Assembly (NCBI RefSeq): GCF_014650115.1
Contig: NZ_BMUI01000034.1
Location: forward strand, 1 to 64,000
Direction of reading: 5' to 3'
From: Streptomyces olivaceoviridis
GTDB taxonomy: Bacteria > Actinomycetota > Actinomycetes > Streptomycetales > Streptomycetaceae
Length of the DNA stretch: 64,000 bases
Part shown: positions 35,301-43,228 of the stretch, one piece after another
Layout: every line of letters begins with the position of its first letter
Position numbering within the stretch: position 1 is the stretch's first letter
Translations under genes and position numbers: made by a program
Notes under the pieces: generated by a model
The model's input: the letters and a program-made list of their open reading frames with translations, nothing else
What the model was told of the DNA's origin: nothing
Database searches by the model: none

Positions 35301-36092
35301 GGGAACGCCCTGCTGGCCTCACCGAACGTCGCGGCGGGCGCCGCGGCCAACGCGGGTCTCGACGCGATCGCCCGCGCCCGGCGCGCCCGCGGTCTCACGG
35401 CGCTCTCGGTCAACTGGGGATTCTGGACCGACCGGGGCATGGCGGCGAGGGCGGGCACCGAACTCGGGCGGAACCTGATCCCGCGGGGCATGACCGGGTT
35501 CACCTCCGCGGCGGGGCTCGCGGTGCTGGACCACCTGCTGGCCACGGGCGCCGGGGACACCCTGGTCATGCCGGTCGACTGGGCACGGTGGCGGGTCACG
35601 TACCCGGCCGCGGCGGCCTCCCCGTTCCTGCGGGACGTCATCGACGACGCCCCCGCCTGCCGACCGCAGCCCGCCGCCCGGCCGACCCCACCGCCCCCGC
35701 CGCTGTCCCCCATCCCGGAACGGGTGACCGGAACAGACCGTACGACCGGCGCGGACCGTACGAGCGGCGCGGACCGTACGACCGGCGCGGACCGTACGAG
35801 CGGCGCGGACCCTACGAGCGGCGCGGACGAGGCGACCGGCACCGACTCGACGGCCGGTACGGCGGCGGCGCTGTTCCGGGCCAGGGTCGCGGCCATCCTG
35901 CGCGTCGACGCCGAACACCTCGACCCGGACCTGGATCTGACCAGTCAGGGTCTCGACTCGCTGATGGCGGCCCAGCTGCGACAGGAGGTGCAGCGCTCGC
36001 ACGGCGTGCTGCTGCCGGTCGGCAAGATCCTCAGCCGGGCGACACTGCGCGAGCTGACGGATCAACTGCTCGCCACGGCGCCATCGGAATGA
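29322..36092 (+). CDS. Single-module type I polyketide synthase, KS-AT-DH-ER-KR-ACP
   Basis: This 2256-residue PKS has the following domains. KS (about 40-465): VDTACSSSL Cys near 209, VEAHGTGT and GHTEAAAG His. AT (570-880): PGQGSQW, GHSMGE, and VASH in place of the malonyl-type HAFH, closer to methylmalonyl-type YASH. DH (960-1260): HRMQGLVILP and LDACGQ, both motifs complete. ER (1500-1830): HSATGGVGLAAIQ. KR (1850-2030): GGAGGIG, but the YAAAN catalytic Tyr is Gly (NVAAGAAANAG). ACP (2180-2250): GLDSLMA. There is no docking domain, methyltransferase or thioesterase. A single highly reducing-type module usually acts iteratively. The inactive-looking KR would leave DH and ER without substrate unless a partner ketoreductase acts. 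Two repetitive linkers are present. Confidence 0.92.
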   Translation: MTAQQQDGAAPGASGVEAVASQPATSKPVTSGPVTSGPGAVEPIAIVGMACEFPGADGVAAFWKMQLDGVDATSDLPADRFPIDAFHDPRPRTPGRIVSRRGGFLPDIRGFDAHYFGVSGREASHMDPQQRLLLQTAAAAVRDAGLTTDQLAGSPTAVVVGQRTAEYWDLLRAAGALDIYANTGTSRSVLSGRLSFFFDLRGPSTSVDTACSSSLVAVHQACAALRAGEATLALAAGVNLVLSPEESITFSQADMLSADGRCKFGAADADGFVRSDGVGVVVLKPLARAEADGDRIHAVIHGSAVENEGRSSGYLMTPSGTAQIDAMRHACARGGIEPRAVGFVEAHGTGTPAGDPIELRGLDAVYGSGAGRSAADPLLVGSVKTNIGHTEAAAGIAGLIKAALCVAHGVVPPSLHSGRLTDSVDWDRMALDIPQTAREWGGDGAPRYAAVSSFGISGTNAHVVLGEHRPAPVPPTAGEPRPYLLALSAQTPAALRELAASYADFLAPDGAGRRHALRDVSFSTLTRSTHHRHRMTVLASDHDQAVAQLRAGRPVVAARPGARFRTVFVFPGQGSQWSGMGRRLLDTSAVFRETLEECDRVVRAECGWSVTERLTTTDEADWPIDVVQPLLWAVEVALAALWRSWGVAPDVVIGHSMGEVAAACAAGALTLADGAAVICRRSALLRRIAGTGSMAAVDLPADELRRELADVPDVDVAVSNGPRRTIVSGNTPAVEKVLEALSERGVLTRTVKVDVASHSSHVDPLLEELRTALEPVRPRAGRVPLRSTVTGELLTGAELDAEYWVRNLRDEVRFHAAVDSETASVPAAAVVEISPHPILGAAVRECLPEARTDDLVVPSLLRGTDDLTALLTSVGQLHQAGYPVRPDALFEGPAAYVGLPPYPWQRAEFWFEPNGADGPPRAAVVASANAAAGTTGVTGTAGATGVKAAAVGAGATITADVRGGHPLLGTHVVLDDGAHRWEGPVDLERNAYLLDHRMQGLVILPGTAYLELAVAAGTQVAGTGVVVEDVRYDRALFLTAGAPPLLRVTLRPAGRGWAFDVATADAPVHGTAPDCGWTLHAHGRIGVAAAGTGLLDIPGATPRQIAARFPDHLTGAEFYRRFAARGNDWHGVFRGIGQVWRGGEEALAEIVVQGGLAGDESHHVHPAVLDACGQVLAATLPDSDEPGEQYAFVLGSIDAFRRYGPLTGTLYSHAVRRELTAESFSGDVVVRDERGTPLAEFRGLRIRWLVRREEPGPPTDWLYRPRWTPAAAHRAPAAPAAGAWLVFEDEDFGPRLTPAAPGARIAVRPGERYERGADGTYRIDPSRLDDYARLLYEAGRDHPGGIAAVVYLWGLRAARPVGAVPLGLAGALQLDQALSTARRDGPLPRLVLVTRGAETVVDTDVAPNPDQSTVWGFGRTAASELSVVRHTLVDLDPARGTEQTAELAREIAAGDGSEDQIALRAAGRYVLRLRRTSPTSGPTGDHGSGSGSDSDSGSGSGSGSGSDGDVTEVVPDRDRRSGPVRVVAAARPPAADEVQIAAAYGGVGFRDALQAAGAYPDPDDDGRLGWETAGVVTAVGTGVRGLAVGDRVAAVAHPGLATQVLADRRLTHRLPDGLSLAEAATVPIAYLTAWYGLMELAALREGEKVLIHSATGGVGLAAIQVARWRGAEIHATAGSARRRALLRGMGVAHVGDSRGDFAGPLLAATGGTGVDVILNSLTGEAVDRNLGVLAPYGRYVELAKRDLVDGRPTGLGGLLRNGSLQVLDIAALCRERPERAGALLGRVLRLIAAGEFAPLPAEVYPLDAVGQAFDDVLGARHVGKVLIDLRTAPAQPAAPPVPASPARIRPDATYLVTGGAGGIGSELARWLVARGARHLLLTGRSVPGQASPSGGGVTALLEELRGQGAEVQYAPVDVADERSMRRLVENRGAAGRPAVRGVFHTAGVFMYKPISDTTLRDLEAVLRPKLEGGRVLDRLFDTAALDHFVLFSSGNALLASPNVAAGAAANAGLDAIARARRARGLTALSVNWGFWTDRGMAARAGTELGRNLIPRGMTGFTSAAGLAVLDHLLATGAGDTLVMPVDWARWRVTYPAAAASPFLRDVIDDAPACRPQPAARPTPPPPPLSPIPERVTGTDRTTGADRTSGADRTTGADRTSGADPTSGADEATGTDSTAGTAAALFRARVAAILRVDAEHLDPDLDLTSQGLDSLMAAQLRQEVQRSHGVLLPVGKILSRATLRELTDQLLATAPSE
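33780..33839 (+). repeat. Hexanucleotide tandem repeat in the PKS (Gly/Asp-Ser linker)
   Basis: Ten in-frame hexamers (GGCTCC, GATTCC, then five exact GGTTCC) encode alternating GS/DS residues in the linker preceding the ER domain. Because each unit is six bases, copy-number change would alter linker length without breaking the frame. Confidence 0.9.
35727..35852 (+). repeat. 18-bp tandem repeat in the KR-ACP linker
   Basis: Seven 18-bp units (consensus ACCGGCGCGGACCGTACG, last three diverged) encode TGADRT/SGADRT hexapeptides between the KR and ACP domains. The in-frame array forms a flexible, hydrophilic tether for the carrier domain. Confidence 0.9.
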
Positions 36093-36107
36093 CAGCGCGT
36101 CCGGATC

Positions 36108-36130
36108 GTGGCCGGCGCTCCACCGGCCAC
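36108..36130 (+). terminator. Stem-loop 15 bp after the PKS stop
   Basis: GTGGCCGG and CCGGCCAC form a perfect 8-bp stem around a 7-nt loop. It could terminate or attenuate transcription between the PKS and the antiporter gene. No T-run follows. Confidence 0.45.
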
Positions 36131-36297
36131 GCCCGGGACACGCCGGGGCAAGAACGCCACACCCGACCGGGGACCCCGGCCCGGGACGCTCACCTCGGGC
36201 CCGGTCCGCGGTCCGAACGGTGACCGCGCCTGCGGTCGTGCCATCCGAAGACCCTCCACACCACGAACATGCGGCACATGCCGAAAAGGGGATGCCG

Positions 36298-37644
36298 GTG
36301 GGCAACGACTCCATGGTCACTCACGTCGTCGCGGCGCTCGCGCTGGTCATCACGGCCTCCTGGGCCCTGGGCGCAGCGGCCCGCAAGCTCCGTCAGCCGC
36401 CGGTCATCGGGCAGTTGCTCGCCGGTGTCGCGCTCGGCCCGAGCCTGCTCGGCCTGGCACCCGACGGGGTCTACGACACCCTGTTCCCGGAGCAGGTCAA
36501 GCCGGTCCTGACGGCGCTGGCCCAGGTCGCGCTGACCCTCTTCCTCTTCGCCGTCGGCTATGAACTCGATCTCCGCCAGCTCCGCCGGCACGGCACGGTG
36601 ACCAGCGTCTCGCTGAGCGGGTTCGCGATCCCGATGGTGCTGGGGGCGGGCCTCGTCACGGTCCTCCCCGGCAGTTTCCGCGCCGCCAACGGCGGCCGTC
36701 CGATCGACGCCACGTTCACCCTGTACATGGCGGTCGCGCTGTCCATCACGGCGGTTCCCGTCCTGGCCGGCATCATCAGGGATCAGGGGCTGGCCGGCAG
36801 CATGCCCGCCACGATCGCGATGGCCGCCGCCGGTGTCATCGACGCTCTGAGCTGGCCGGTGCTGGCGGTGTGCCTGAGCGGCGGCGAGGACGGCTCCATG
36901 CGGGGCTGGCTCGCCAGGATGGCGCTGCTGGCGTCTTATGTGCTGGTCATGGTGTGCGTCGTACGGCGCGCGCTGGTGTGGTGGAGGGACCGGCCGGGTG
37001 CCCTGATGACCGACCCCGTCCCCGTCGCCGCCGCGCTGGCGCTGGCCTCGGCCTGGGCCACCAGCGCGCTGGGGCTGCATGTGATCTTCGGTGCGCTGCT
37101 GGCCGGCATCATCATGCCCCGCCGGCTCGACGGGGTGCCGGACGACCAGGTGCTGCGTCCGCTACAGCAGACCGGGGGCCTGCTGCTGCCGGTGTTCTTC
37201 ACGATCTCGGGGATGTCGGTGGAGCTGAGCGGACTGCGCGCCTCCGACCTGCTGCTCCTTCTGGTGCTCTGTCTCACCGCGGTGGTCGGCAAGGTGGCCG
37301 CCGGTTCGCTGTCGGCCCGGGGCAGTGCCCGGCTGCCGTGGCGGGACTCACTGTTGATCGGCGTCCTGCTCAACACCCGGGGCCTCACCGAGCTCGTCGT
37401 GCTCGACGTGGGACTGCGGGCGGGGGTGATCGGCCCGCGGCTCTACGCGCTGCTCGTCATCATGGCCCTCTTCACCACGGCGTCCGCAGGCCCGCTGATC
37501 GGCCTCCTGCACCGCCCGGCGGCCACCTCCCCGTCCCCGCCGAAGGTGACGGTGACGGCCCGGCGGTCGCCCGCCCCGGGTCCGGCCCCGAGCGGGGGTC
37601 TGCCACAAACGCCAGGGCGACGCCGCAGGCATAGGGGCAGGTAG
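36298..37644 (+). CDS. CPA2-family cation:proton antiporter
   Basis: This protein of about 448 residues has 11-13 hydrophobic segments and the Na+/H+ exchanger fold of the KefB/CPA2 group: LRQPPVIGQLLAGVALGPSL near the start, GYELDLRQLRRHG, a central LHVIFGALLAGIIMPRR and LLNTRGLTELVVLDVGLRAG (the NTRGxxE motif). The GTG at 36298 is favoured because AAGGGG lies 6 bp before it; starts at 36220 and 36313 are alternatives. Homologues occur in several antibiotic clusters. As last gene of the halopyrrole-PKS operon it may offset proton or cation leakage caused by the product, or export a product-cation complex. That is inference. Confidence 0.85.
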   Translation: MGNDSMVTHVVAALALVITASWALGAAARKLRQPPVIGQLLAGVALGPSLLGLAPDGVYDTLFPEQVKPVLTALAQVALTLFLFAVGYELDLRQLRRHGTVTSVSLSGFAIPMVLGAGLVTVLPGSFRAANGGRPIDATFTLYMAVALSITAVPVLAGIIRDQGLAGSMPATIAMAAAGVIDALSWPVLAVCLSGGEDGSMRGWLARMALLASYVLVMVCVVRRALVWWRDRPGALMTDPVPVAAALALASAWATSALGLHVIFGALLAGIIMPRRLDGVPDDQVLRPLQQTGGLLLPVFFTISGMSVELSGLRASDLLLLLVLCLTAVVGKVAAGSLSARGSARLPWRDSLLIGVLLNTRGLTELVVLDVGLRAGVIGPRLYALLVIMALFTTASAGPLIGLLHRPAATSPSPPKVTVTARRSPAPGPAPSGGLPQTPGRRRRHRGR

Positions 37645-37866
37645 CGGGCGCAGCGGTCGTGTCACCGAGGCCGATGCCGCGCTCCGCCGGCGCCTGGGCC
37701 ACCAGGTCGGCGCCGTCCTCGCGCCCGTTCACCGAGGCGTGGTCGGGCAGCGTCGTCCAGGAGCGGACGAGGTGGGCGCGGTGCCGGTACGCTGACCCAG
37801 CAGGAGTGGTTCGAGGAATCCCTCGCCCTGGCCCGGAGGTTCGCCCCGGCCGGCGACCTGCGAGCG

Positions 37867-38217
37867 GTGGCCGCCGAGCACACCGTGACAGAGCTGGGCG
37901 GTGACCTCAGGGGCCGGTGCGCGGCGGCGCAGGACATCCTCGCGGTGATGCGTCGGGTACTGGAGAAGGCCATGGCGGAACGGCTGGGTGTGCCGCTGGG
38001 CCGGGCCGCCCGCGAGGCACTCAAGGCGCAGCTGACCTGGCTGGCCTACCTGGGCGCCTGTGTCGTCGTCGGTGCCGGGCCCGCCGAACCCGTACCGGGC
38101 GGCGAGCGGGCCCTGCCGGGCGTCAGGCTGGACCAGGGAGCGAGGATCGCCGACTGGTTGCGGCTGCGACTGGCAGCGCTCGGCGCACCGGGACGCGGGC
38201 GGGCCGATGAGAGGTGA
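37867..38217 (+). CDS. Hypothetical protein, possibly the 3' part of a frameshifted gene
   Basis: From the GTG at 37867 this encodes a 116-residue helical, Ala/Leu/Arg-rich protein (AAAQDILAVMRRVLEKAMAE, REALKAQLTWLAYLGACVVV). The open frame continues upstream to 37645 without a start; the in-frame sequence QEWFEESLALARRFAPAGDL looks protein-like. A different frame just before it reads TEADAALRRRLGHQVGAVLA, suggesting that a frameshift near 37750-37790 separates the real N-terminus. No family is recognised. Confidence 0.45.
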   Translation: MAAEHTVTELGGDLRGRCAAAQDILAVMRRVLEKAMAERLGVPLGRAAREALKAQLTWLAYLGACVVVGAGPAEPVPGGERALPGVRLDQGARIADWLRLRLAALGAPGRGRADER

Positions 38218-38342
38218 CGCGCTCGTCCGGCGCACGCGGGAGCCGTACCAGCGGCCGTGACGCTCGTGGGCCCACCGCGCGCCGGTCGTCCGGCGGGATC
38301 TGGCGTCCGGACGTGGCTCAAGACAGCATGGAGAGGGGAAGA

Positions 38343-39948
38343 ATGGACAACAGGGAACCGGCCGAGCCGCCCGCCACTGTGGCACCCGCGACGCTGTACG
38401 ACCTCGTCGCGGCCACCGCGCGCCGCCACCCCGGGGCGATCGCCCTGGAGACCCCGGCCGACCCGCCCATGACCTACCGAGAACTGATCGGCGCGGCCGA
38501 ACTGCTGAGCCGGTTCATCGCGGCGGCCGGCGAGGGTGAGGTCCCGGACCGGATCGGACTGCTTGCCTCCAAGAGCGCCCGCACCTACACCGCCTACCTC
38601 GCGGTGCTGGGGCTCGGCGCCACCGTCGTCCCCCTCAGCGCCTCCGCCCCGCCGAGCCGCGTCCGGTCGATCGCCCGCGCCGCCGGCCTCACCCTGATCC
38701 TGACCGATGACGTCTGGACCGATGACGTCCCGACCGAGAGGGCCACGGCGCCGGCCGAGAACCCCGGCGCCAGACCCGGCCTCCGCCTGCTGCGGATACC
38801 GGACCCGCGAACCGTGGCGGACCTCCCCCCCCCCGGTCCCCCACCGTCCGGCGCAGGACACCGCGTACATCCTGTTCACCTCGGGCAGCACCGGCACGCC
38901 CAAGGGCGTGCCGGTCTCGCATGCCAACGCGCTGAGTTTCGTCACGCACAGCCTCCAGCGGTACGGGGTGGGCCCAGGCAACCGCATGACACAGAACTTC
39001 GACCTCGCGTTCGACGTCTCCGTCTTCGACCTGTTCGTGGCCTGGGGCTCCGGAGCCACCCTGGTCGCACCCGGCCCGCAGGACCTGCTGCACCCGGTCC
39101 GGTGGGTGAACGAACGGGCCGTCACGCACTGGGCATCGGTGCCCTCGGCCATATCCACCGCGCTGGGCCAGCGCGAACTGCCGCCGGACAGCATGCCGAC
39201 GCTGCGGCTCAGCCTGTTCCTCGGTGAGCAGCTGACGGTGGAACAAGCCCAGGCGTGGCGGCGGGCGGCCCCGGACGGAGCGCTGGAGAACGCTTACGGC
39301 CCGACCGAACTGACCGTGTTCGTCAGCGGCTACCGGCTGCCCGACCGTATGGAGGACTGGCCCACCACCGCCAACCGTACGATCCCCCTCGGACGGGTCT
39401 ACGACCATCTGGAGGCGGTCGTCCTCACCGACGGGCGTGACGCCGACGAGGGCGAACTGTGCGTCCGCGGCCCACAGCGATTCGCCGGCTACCTGGACCC
39501 ACGCGACAACACCGGCCGTTTCCTGACCTTCCGCCAGGGACGGTTCAGCCCGGCCGAGGGCCCCGTGCCCGGCCCCGACGACTGGTACCGCACCGGGGAC
39601 CTGGTGTGCCGGGACCAGGACGGCACGCTCACTCATCTCGGCCGGCTCGACTCACAGGTCAAGATCCGTGGCCACCGCGTCGAACTCGCTGAGATCGAGG
39701 GCGCCCTCAGGCTCCAGCCCGACGTCGCGGAGGCCGTCGTGCTGGCACGGCCCGGCCGCGCCGGAAGCCTGGAACTGGTCGCCTACTACACCAGCCTGCC
39801 CGGACACCGTACGGACCCGCGCGCCCTGCGGACGCACCTGGCCCGCACCCTGCCCACCTACATGATCCCGCGCCGCTTCACCCTGCTCGGTTCCCTGCCG
39901 CTCACCGGGAACGGCAAGGTGGACCGGCTGGCCCTGCGAGATTCCTGA
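38343..39948 (+). CDS. Stand-alone amino-acid adenylation enzyme, frameshifted at a poly-C tract
   Basis: This ANL adenylating enzyme would have about 534 residues. The N-terminal part ([20 protein letters not shown], then [20 protein letters not shown]) is in one frame up to a run of ten C at 38825-38834. After it, all core motifs are in a second frame: [70 protein letters not shown] and [10 protein letters not shown]. Removing one C restores a single frame exactly, so the gene is otherwise healthy. GGAGAGGGGAAGA precedes the ATG. The substrate is not identifiable. It could be a true mutation, slippage-prone expression, or a sequencing error in the homopolymer. Confidence 0.8.
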
Positions 39949-39949
39949 A

Positions 39950-39971
39950 CGGCCGGCGGGTCCGCCGGCCG
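39950..39971 (+). terminator. Perfect 10-bp stem after the adenylation gene
   Basis: CGGCCGGCGG and CCGCCGGCCG flank a 2-nt centre starting one base after the stop codon. The strength and position fit a Streptomyces-type terminator, so the following NRPS gene probably needs its own promoter. Confidence 0.6.
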
Positions 39972-42900
39972 GCACGGCCCCGGCTCCGTCCGGGCCGTTT
40001 CCGGGCGGCCCACGGTTCTGAGCTCATGATCACCTCCTGTAGAGAGGTAACTGGCAATGCAGCCCCTTCACGACAGCACGGAAGGTTCCGTCGCCGGACC
40101 GCCAAGTGAAAGCATCCACGGTGTCTTCGCGGCGACGGCCGCTGCCCGGCCCCACGCGCCGGCGCTGCTCCACCACGGCGAGCAGATCGGTTACGGCCTG
40201 CTCGACCGTGCCTCGGACGCGTACGCCGCCCGGCTCGCGGACCATGGCGTCGGCAGAGGCGACCTGGTGCCGGTCCGCCTGTCCCGGAGCCCGGAACTCG
40301 TCGCCGCCGTGCTGGCCGTGCTCAAGCTCGGGGCGGCCTACGCGCTGATCGACGAAAGGTGGCCGGCCGGCTGGGTAGCGGATGTGCTGACGCAGTTGGA
40401 CGCTAGAGTCCTGGTGGCCGCCGAGGCGCCACCCGGGGCCGACGGGCCGCCCGTCGCACTGTGGACGCCGCCGCCGGGCGGCCTGGCGTCCGCCGCCGGC
40501 AGCGCGCCGGGCTTCGTGCCGGCAAAGGTGTCAGGGCACGATCCGGCCTGCGTCTTCTTCACCTCCGGCACAACCGGACGGCCCAAGGGAGTGCTCTCCC
40601 CCCACCGGGCGACCACACGGCTGTTCCGACCGGGCACCTTCGCGCGCTTCGGCCCCGGCACCGTGATGCCTCAGGCCGCGCCTGTCCCGTGGGACGGCTA
40701 CTCGCTCGAACTGTGGGCGGCACTGCTCAACGGCGGCGTGTTCCTCATCGTCGACGAGCGACGTCAACACCGTCTGGCTGACCAGCAGCCTGTTCAGCAT
40801 GCTGGTCGACGAAGATCCGACGTGCCTGCGCGGGCTACGGCAGGTGATGACCGGCGGCGAACGGCTGTCCGTACCGCACGTACGCGCGTTCCTCGCCGCC
40901 CACCCGCACACCACCCTGCTCAACGGCTACGGCCCGGTGGAAAACACCGTCTTCGCCACCGTCCACCGTATGGTCCCGCAAGACTGCGAACGACCTGACG
41001 GCATCCCCATCGGCCGGCCCGTGCCGGGCACCCGCATCCACATCCTGGACGGCGAACGACAGTGCCGGACAGGCGAGGTGGGTGAACTGTGCGTCGCGGG
41101 GGACGGACTCGCCCTGGGCTACCTCGGCCGCCCCGAGCTGACGGCCGAGAAGTTCACCACGGTCACCGTGGACGGCCGGGCCGTCCGCGTCTACCGCACC
41201 GGCGACCTCGCGCACCGGGACGAGGACGGCCTGCTCCACTATCACGGCCGGGCGGACCGCCAGGTGAAGATCCGCGGCCACCGCCTCGAACCCGCGGAGG
41301 TGGAAGCGCAGATCGAGCGGTTGCTGCCCCAGGTGCGCCGCTGCGCGGTCCTCCCCCTGCCGGACGCGTCCGGCGCGTACCAGACGCTCGCCGCGTTCTG
41401 CCGACCGCACCGTCCCGGCGACCCGCTCGACGGAGCACTCCGGCAACTCGCGCCGCACCTGGTCCACTACCACCTACCCGCCCACCTTCTGTCCGTCGAC
41501 GACTTCCCGCTGACGCCCAACGGCAAGCTCGATGAGACCGCGCTGCTAGCGCTGCTCCGACGGCGCGGCGACCGCGCGGCGACCGGGACAGCACCGGCCC
41601 CGGCCGGCGACGGCACGCTCAGAGAGCTGGTGACGCGCACCTTCGCCACGGTCCTCGGTCTGCCGGACGTCCCGCCCACCGCCGACTTCACGGCGCTCGG
41701 CGGCAGCTCGCTCGACGCGGGACGCGTCTGCGCCCGGCTCGCCAGAGACCTCGGCCATCCGATCCCGGTCTCCGCTCTGCTGCGTGCCCGCACCGCCGAC
41801 GCCCTGACCCGCTGGCTCCGGGAGCACGGGCAGCCTCCCACCGACACCCCGGCCGGTCCGGAGCCCGACGGCATACCCCTGTCCCCCACCCAGTCCGGCT
41901 TTCTCATCCAGTACCTCCGCCACCGCGACAGCCGAGAGGCGCACTGCCTCGCGGCCTGGCTCGTCGAAGGCCACCTGGACCGTCACGCGCTCGACGCGGC
42001 TGTCGCGGACGTGCACCACCGACCCGCAGCGCTGGGGGCCGTGTACCGGATAAGCCGAGGCCGTGCCCTCGGCATCCCGGACGCGGCCCCGGCCCCCGAG
42101 GTCACTACCCTCACCGGCCACGCCACCGTGCAGGGTGCCCTGGTCTCGGTGCGACACGCCCTGGACGCGTCCCTCGATCCGGGGCACGGGCCACTGTGGC
42201 GCGTCGTCCTCGCTCCAGCGGGGCCGGCGACCTGGGTGCTGGGGTACGCCGTCCATCACATCGCGTTCGACGGCTGGTCCGAGGCCGTCCTCGCAGCGGA
42301 CCTGGCGACCGCGTACAACGCCCGCCGGACCGGCCGCGGGCCCGAGTGGCCTCCTGTCCCCTCCGCATGGGAAGCACACACGCTGCGAGCCGCGCAGCTT
42401 GGCTCGGCCCCGCCGATGCCCAGCGCGACGAGGTGGCCGCCCGACTGCGCGGAGTACCGGAGCTGCGTTTTCCCAGCAGCACGCAGGGCGCCGCGACACC
42501 CGTGCTCAGGACCGAGATCGCATTGGAACCGGTGGTGGGAGCGGGGGTGGACGCGCTCGGAGCATCCACCGGTCAGACACGTTTCGCCGTGCTCCTGTCC
42601 TGCTACGCCCGTGCTCTGGCCGCGACCACCGGCCAGGACGACTTCGGCATCGGTGTCCCGGTGGCCCAGCGGTTCGACGCGCGGCTGGAACAGACCGTCG
42701 GCTGCCACATCGGGACGGTCTGCGTACGCGTCACCCCACGACTGCTCAGCAAAGACCCCGCCATGTCGGCGGTGGAGTCAGGACGGCTGACGCGCGAGGC
42801 CCTGGCGTGCCAGGACATCGGCATCGACGAGGTCGTCCGAGCGGTAGACCCACCCCGCTCCACCCGGGCGCCGTTCTACCAGACCCTCTTCGTCCTCCAA

Positions 42901-43126
42901 GACAACGCGCCGCCCGTGCTCCCGTTCGACGGATGCACGGCGCGTTACCACCGACTGCCGTACCTCGACGTCCCGTCCGAGATCCAGACGGAGGTGTGGC
43001 CCGCACCGGACGGCGCCCTGCGCCTCGCCATCACCTCCCGCGGCGCGGCGGTCGCCCCGGCGTTCGCCCGCCGGCTCGCCACGACTCTCGCCGGACTGAT
43101 CTCGGCCCTCCCCTGGGCGAGGACCC

Positions 43127-43222
43127 ATGACCCCGCTCACCGCCCTGGAAGAGGGTGCCCGGGCACACGGAAGCCGCCCCGCGCCACGACTCGCGGTACC
43201 GCATGTTCACCACACATGGTGA
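43127..43222 (+). pseudogene. Possible N-terminal stub of a further adenylation domain
   Basis: A 31-codon frame starting MTPLTALEEGARAHGSRPAP overlaps the end of the condensation-domain frame. The opening resembles the first residues of ANL A-domains (LxxxAxxxGxRPA). It stops abruptly at a strong inverted repeat. I read it as the beginning of a lost downstream NRPS gene; the evidence is only this short match and its position. Confidence 0.3.
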
Positions 43223-43228
43223 ACATGC
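43201..43228. repeat. Perfect 11-bp inverted repeat
   Basis: GCATGTTCACC and GGTGAACATGC enclose a 6-nt loop (ACACAT). The arms have lower G+C than the surroundings. The repeat lies between the decayed NRPS and the 3' end of the TfuA-like gene, so it may be a terminator for converging transcripts, an operator, or the footprint of a mobile element. Apart from this hairpin I see no gene in 43270-43501. Confidence 0.7.

Noticed and set aside
40031-40047. ACCTC...GAGGT inverted repeat before the NRPS gene as an operator
   Set aside because: Only five base pairs, and the right arm is better explained as the ribosome-binding site of the NRPS start.
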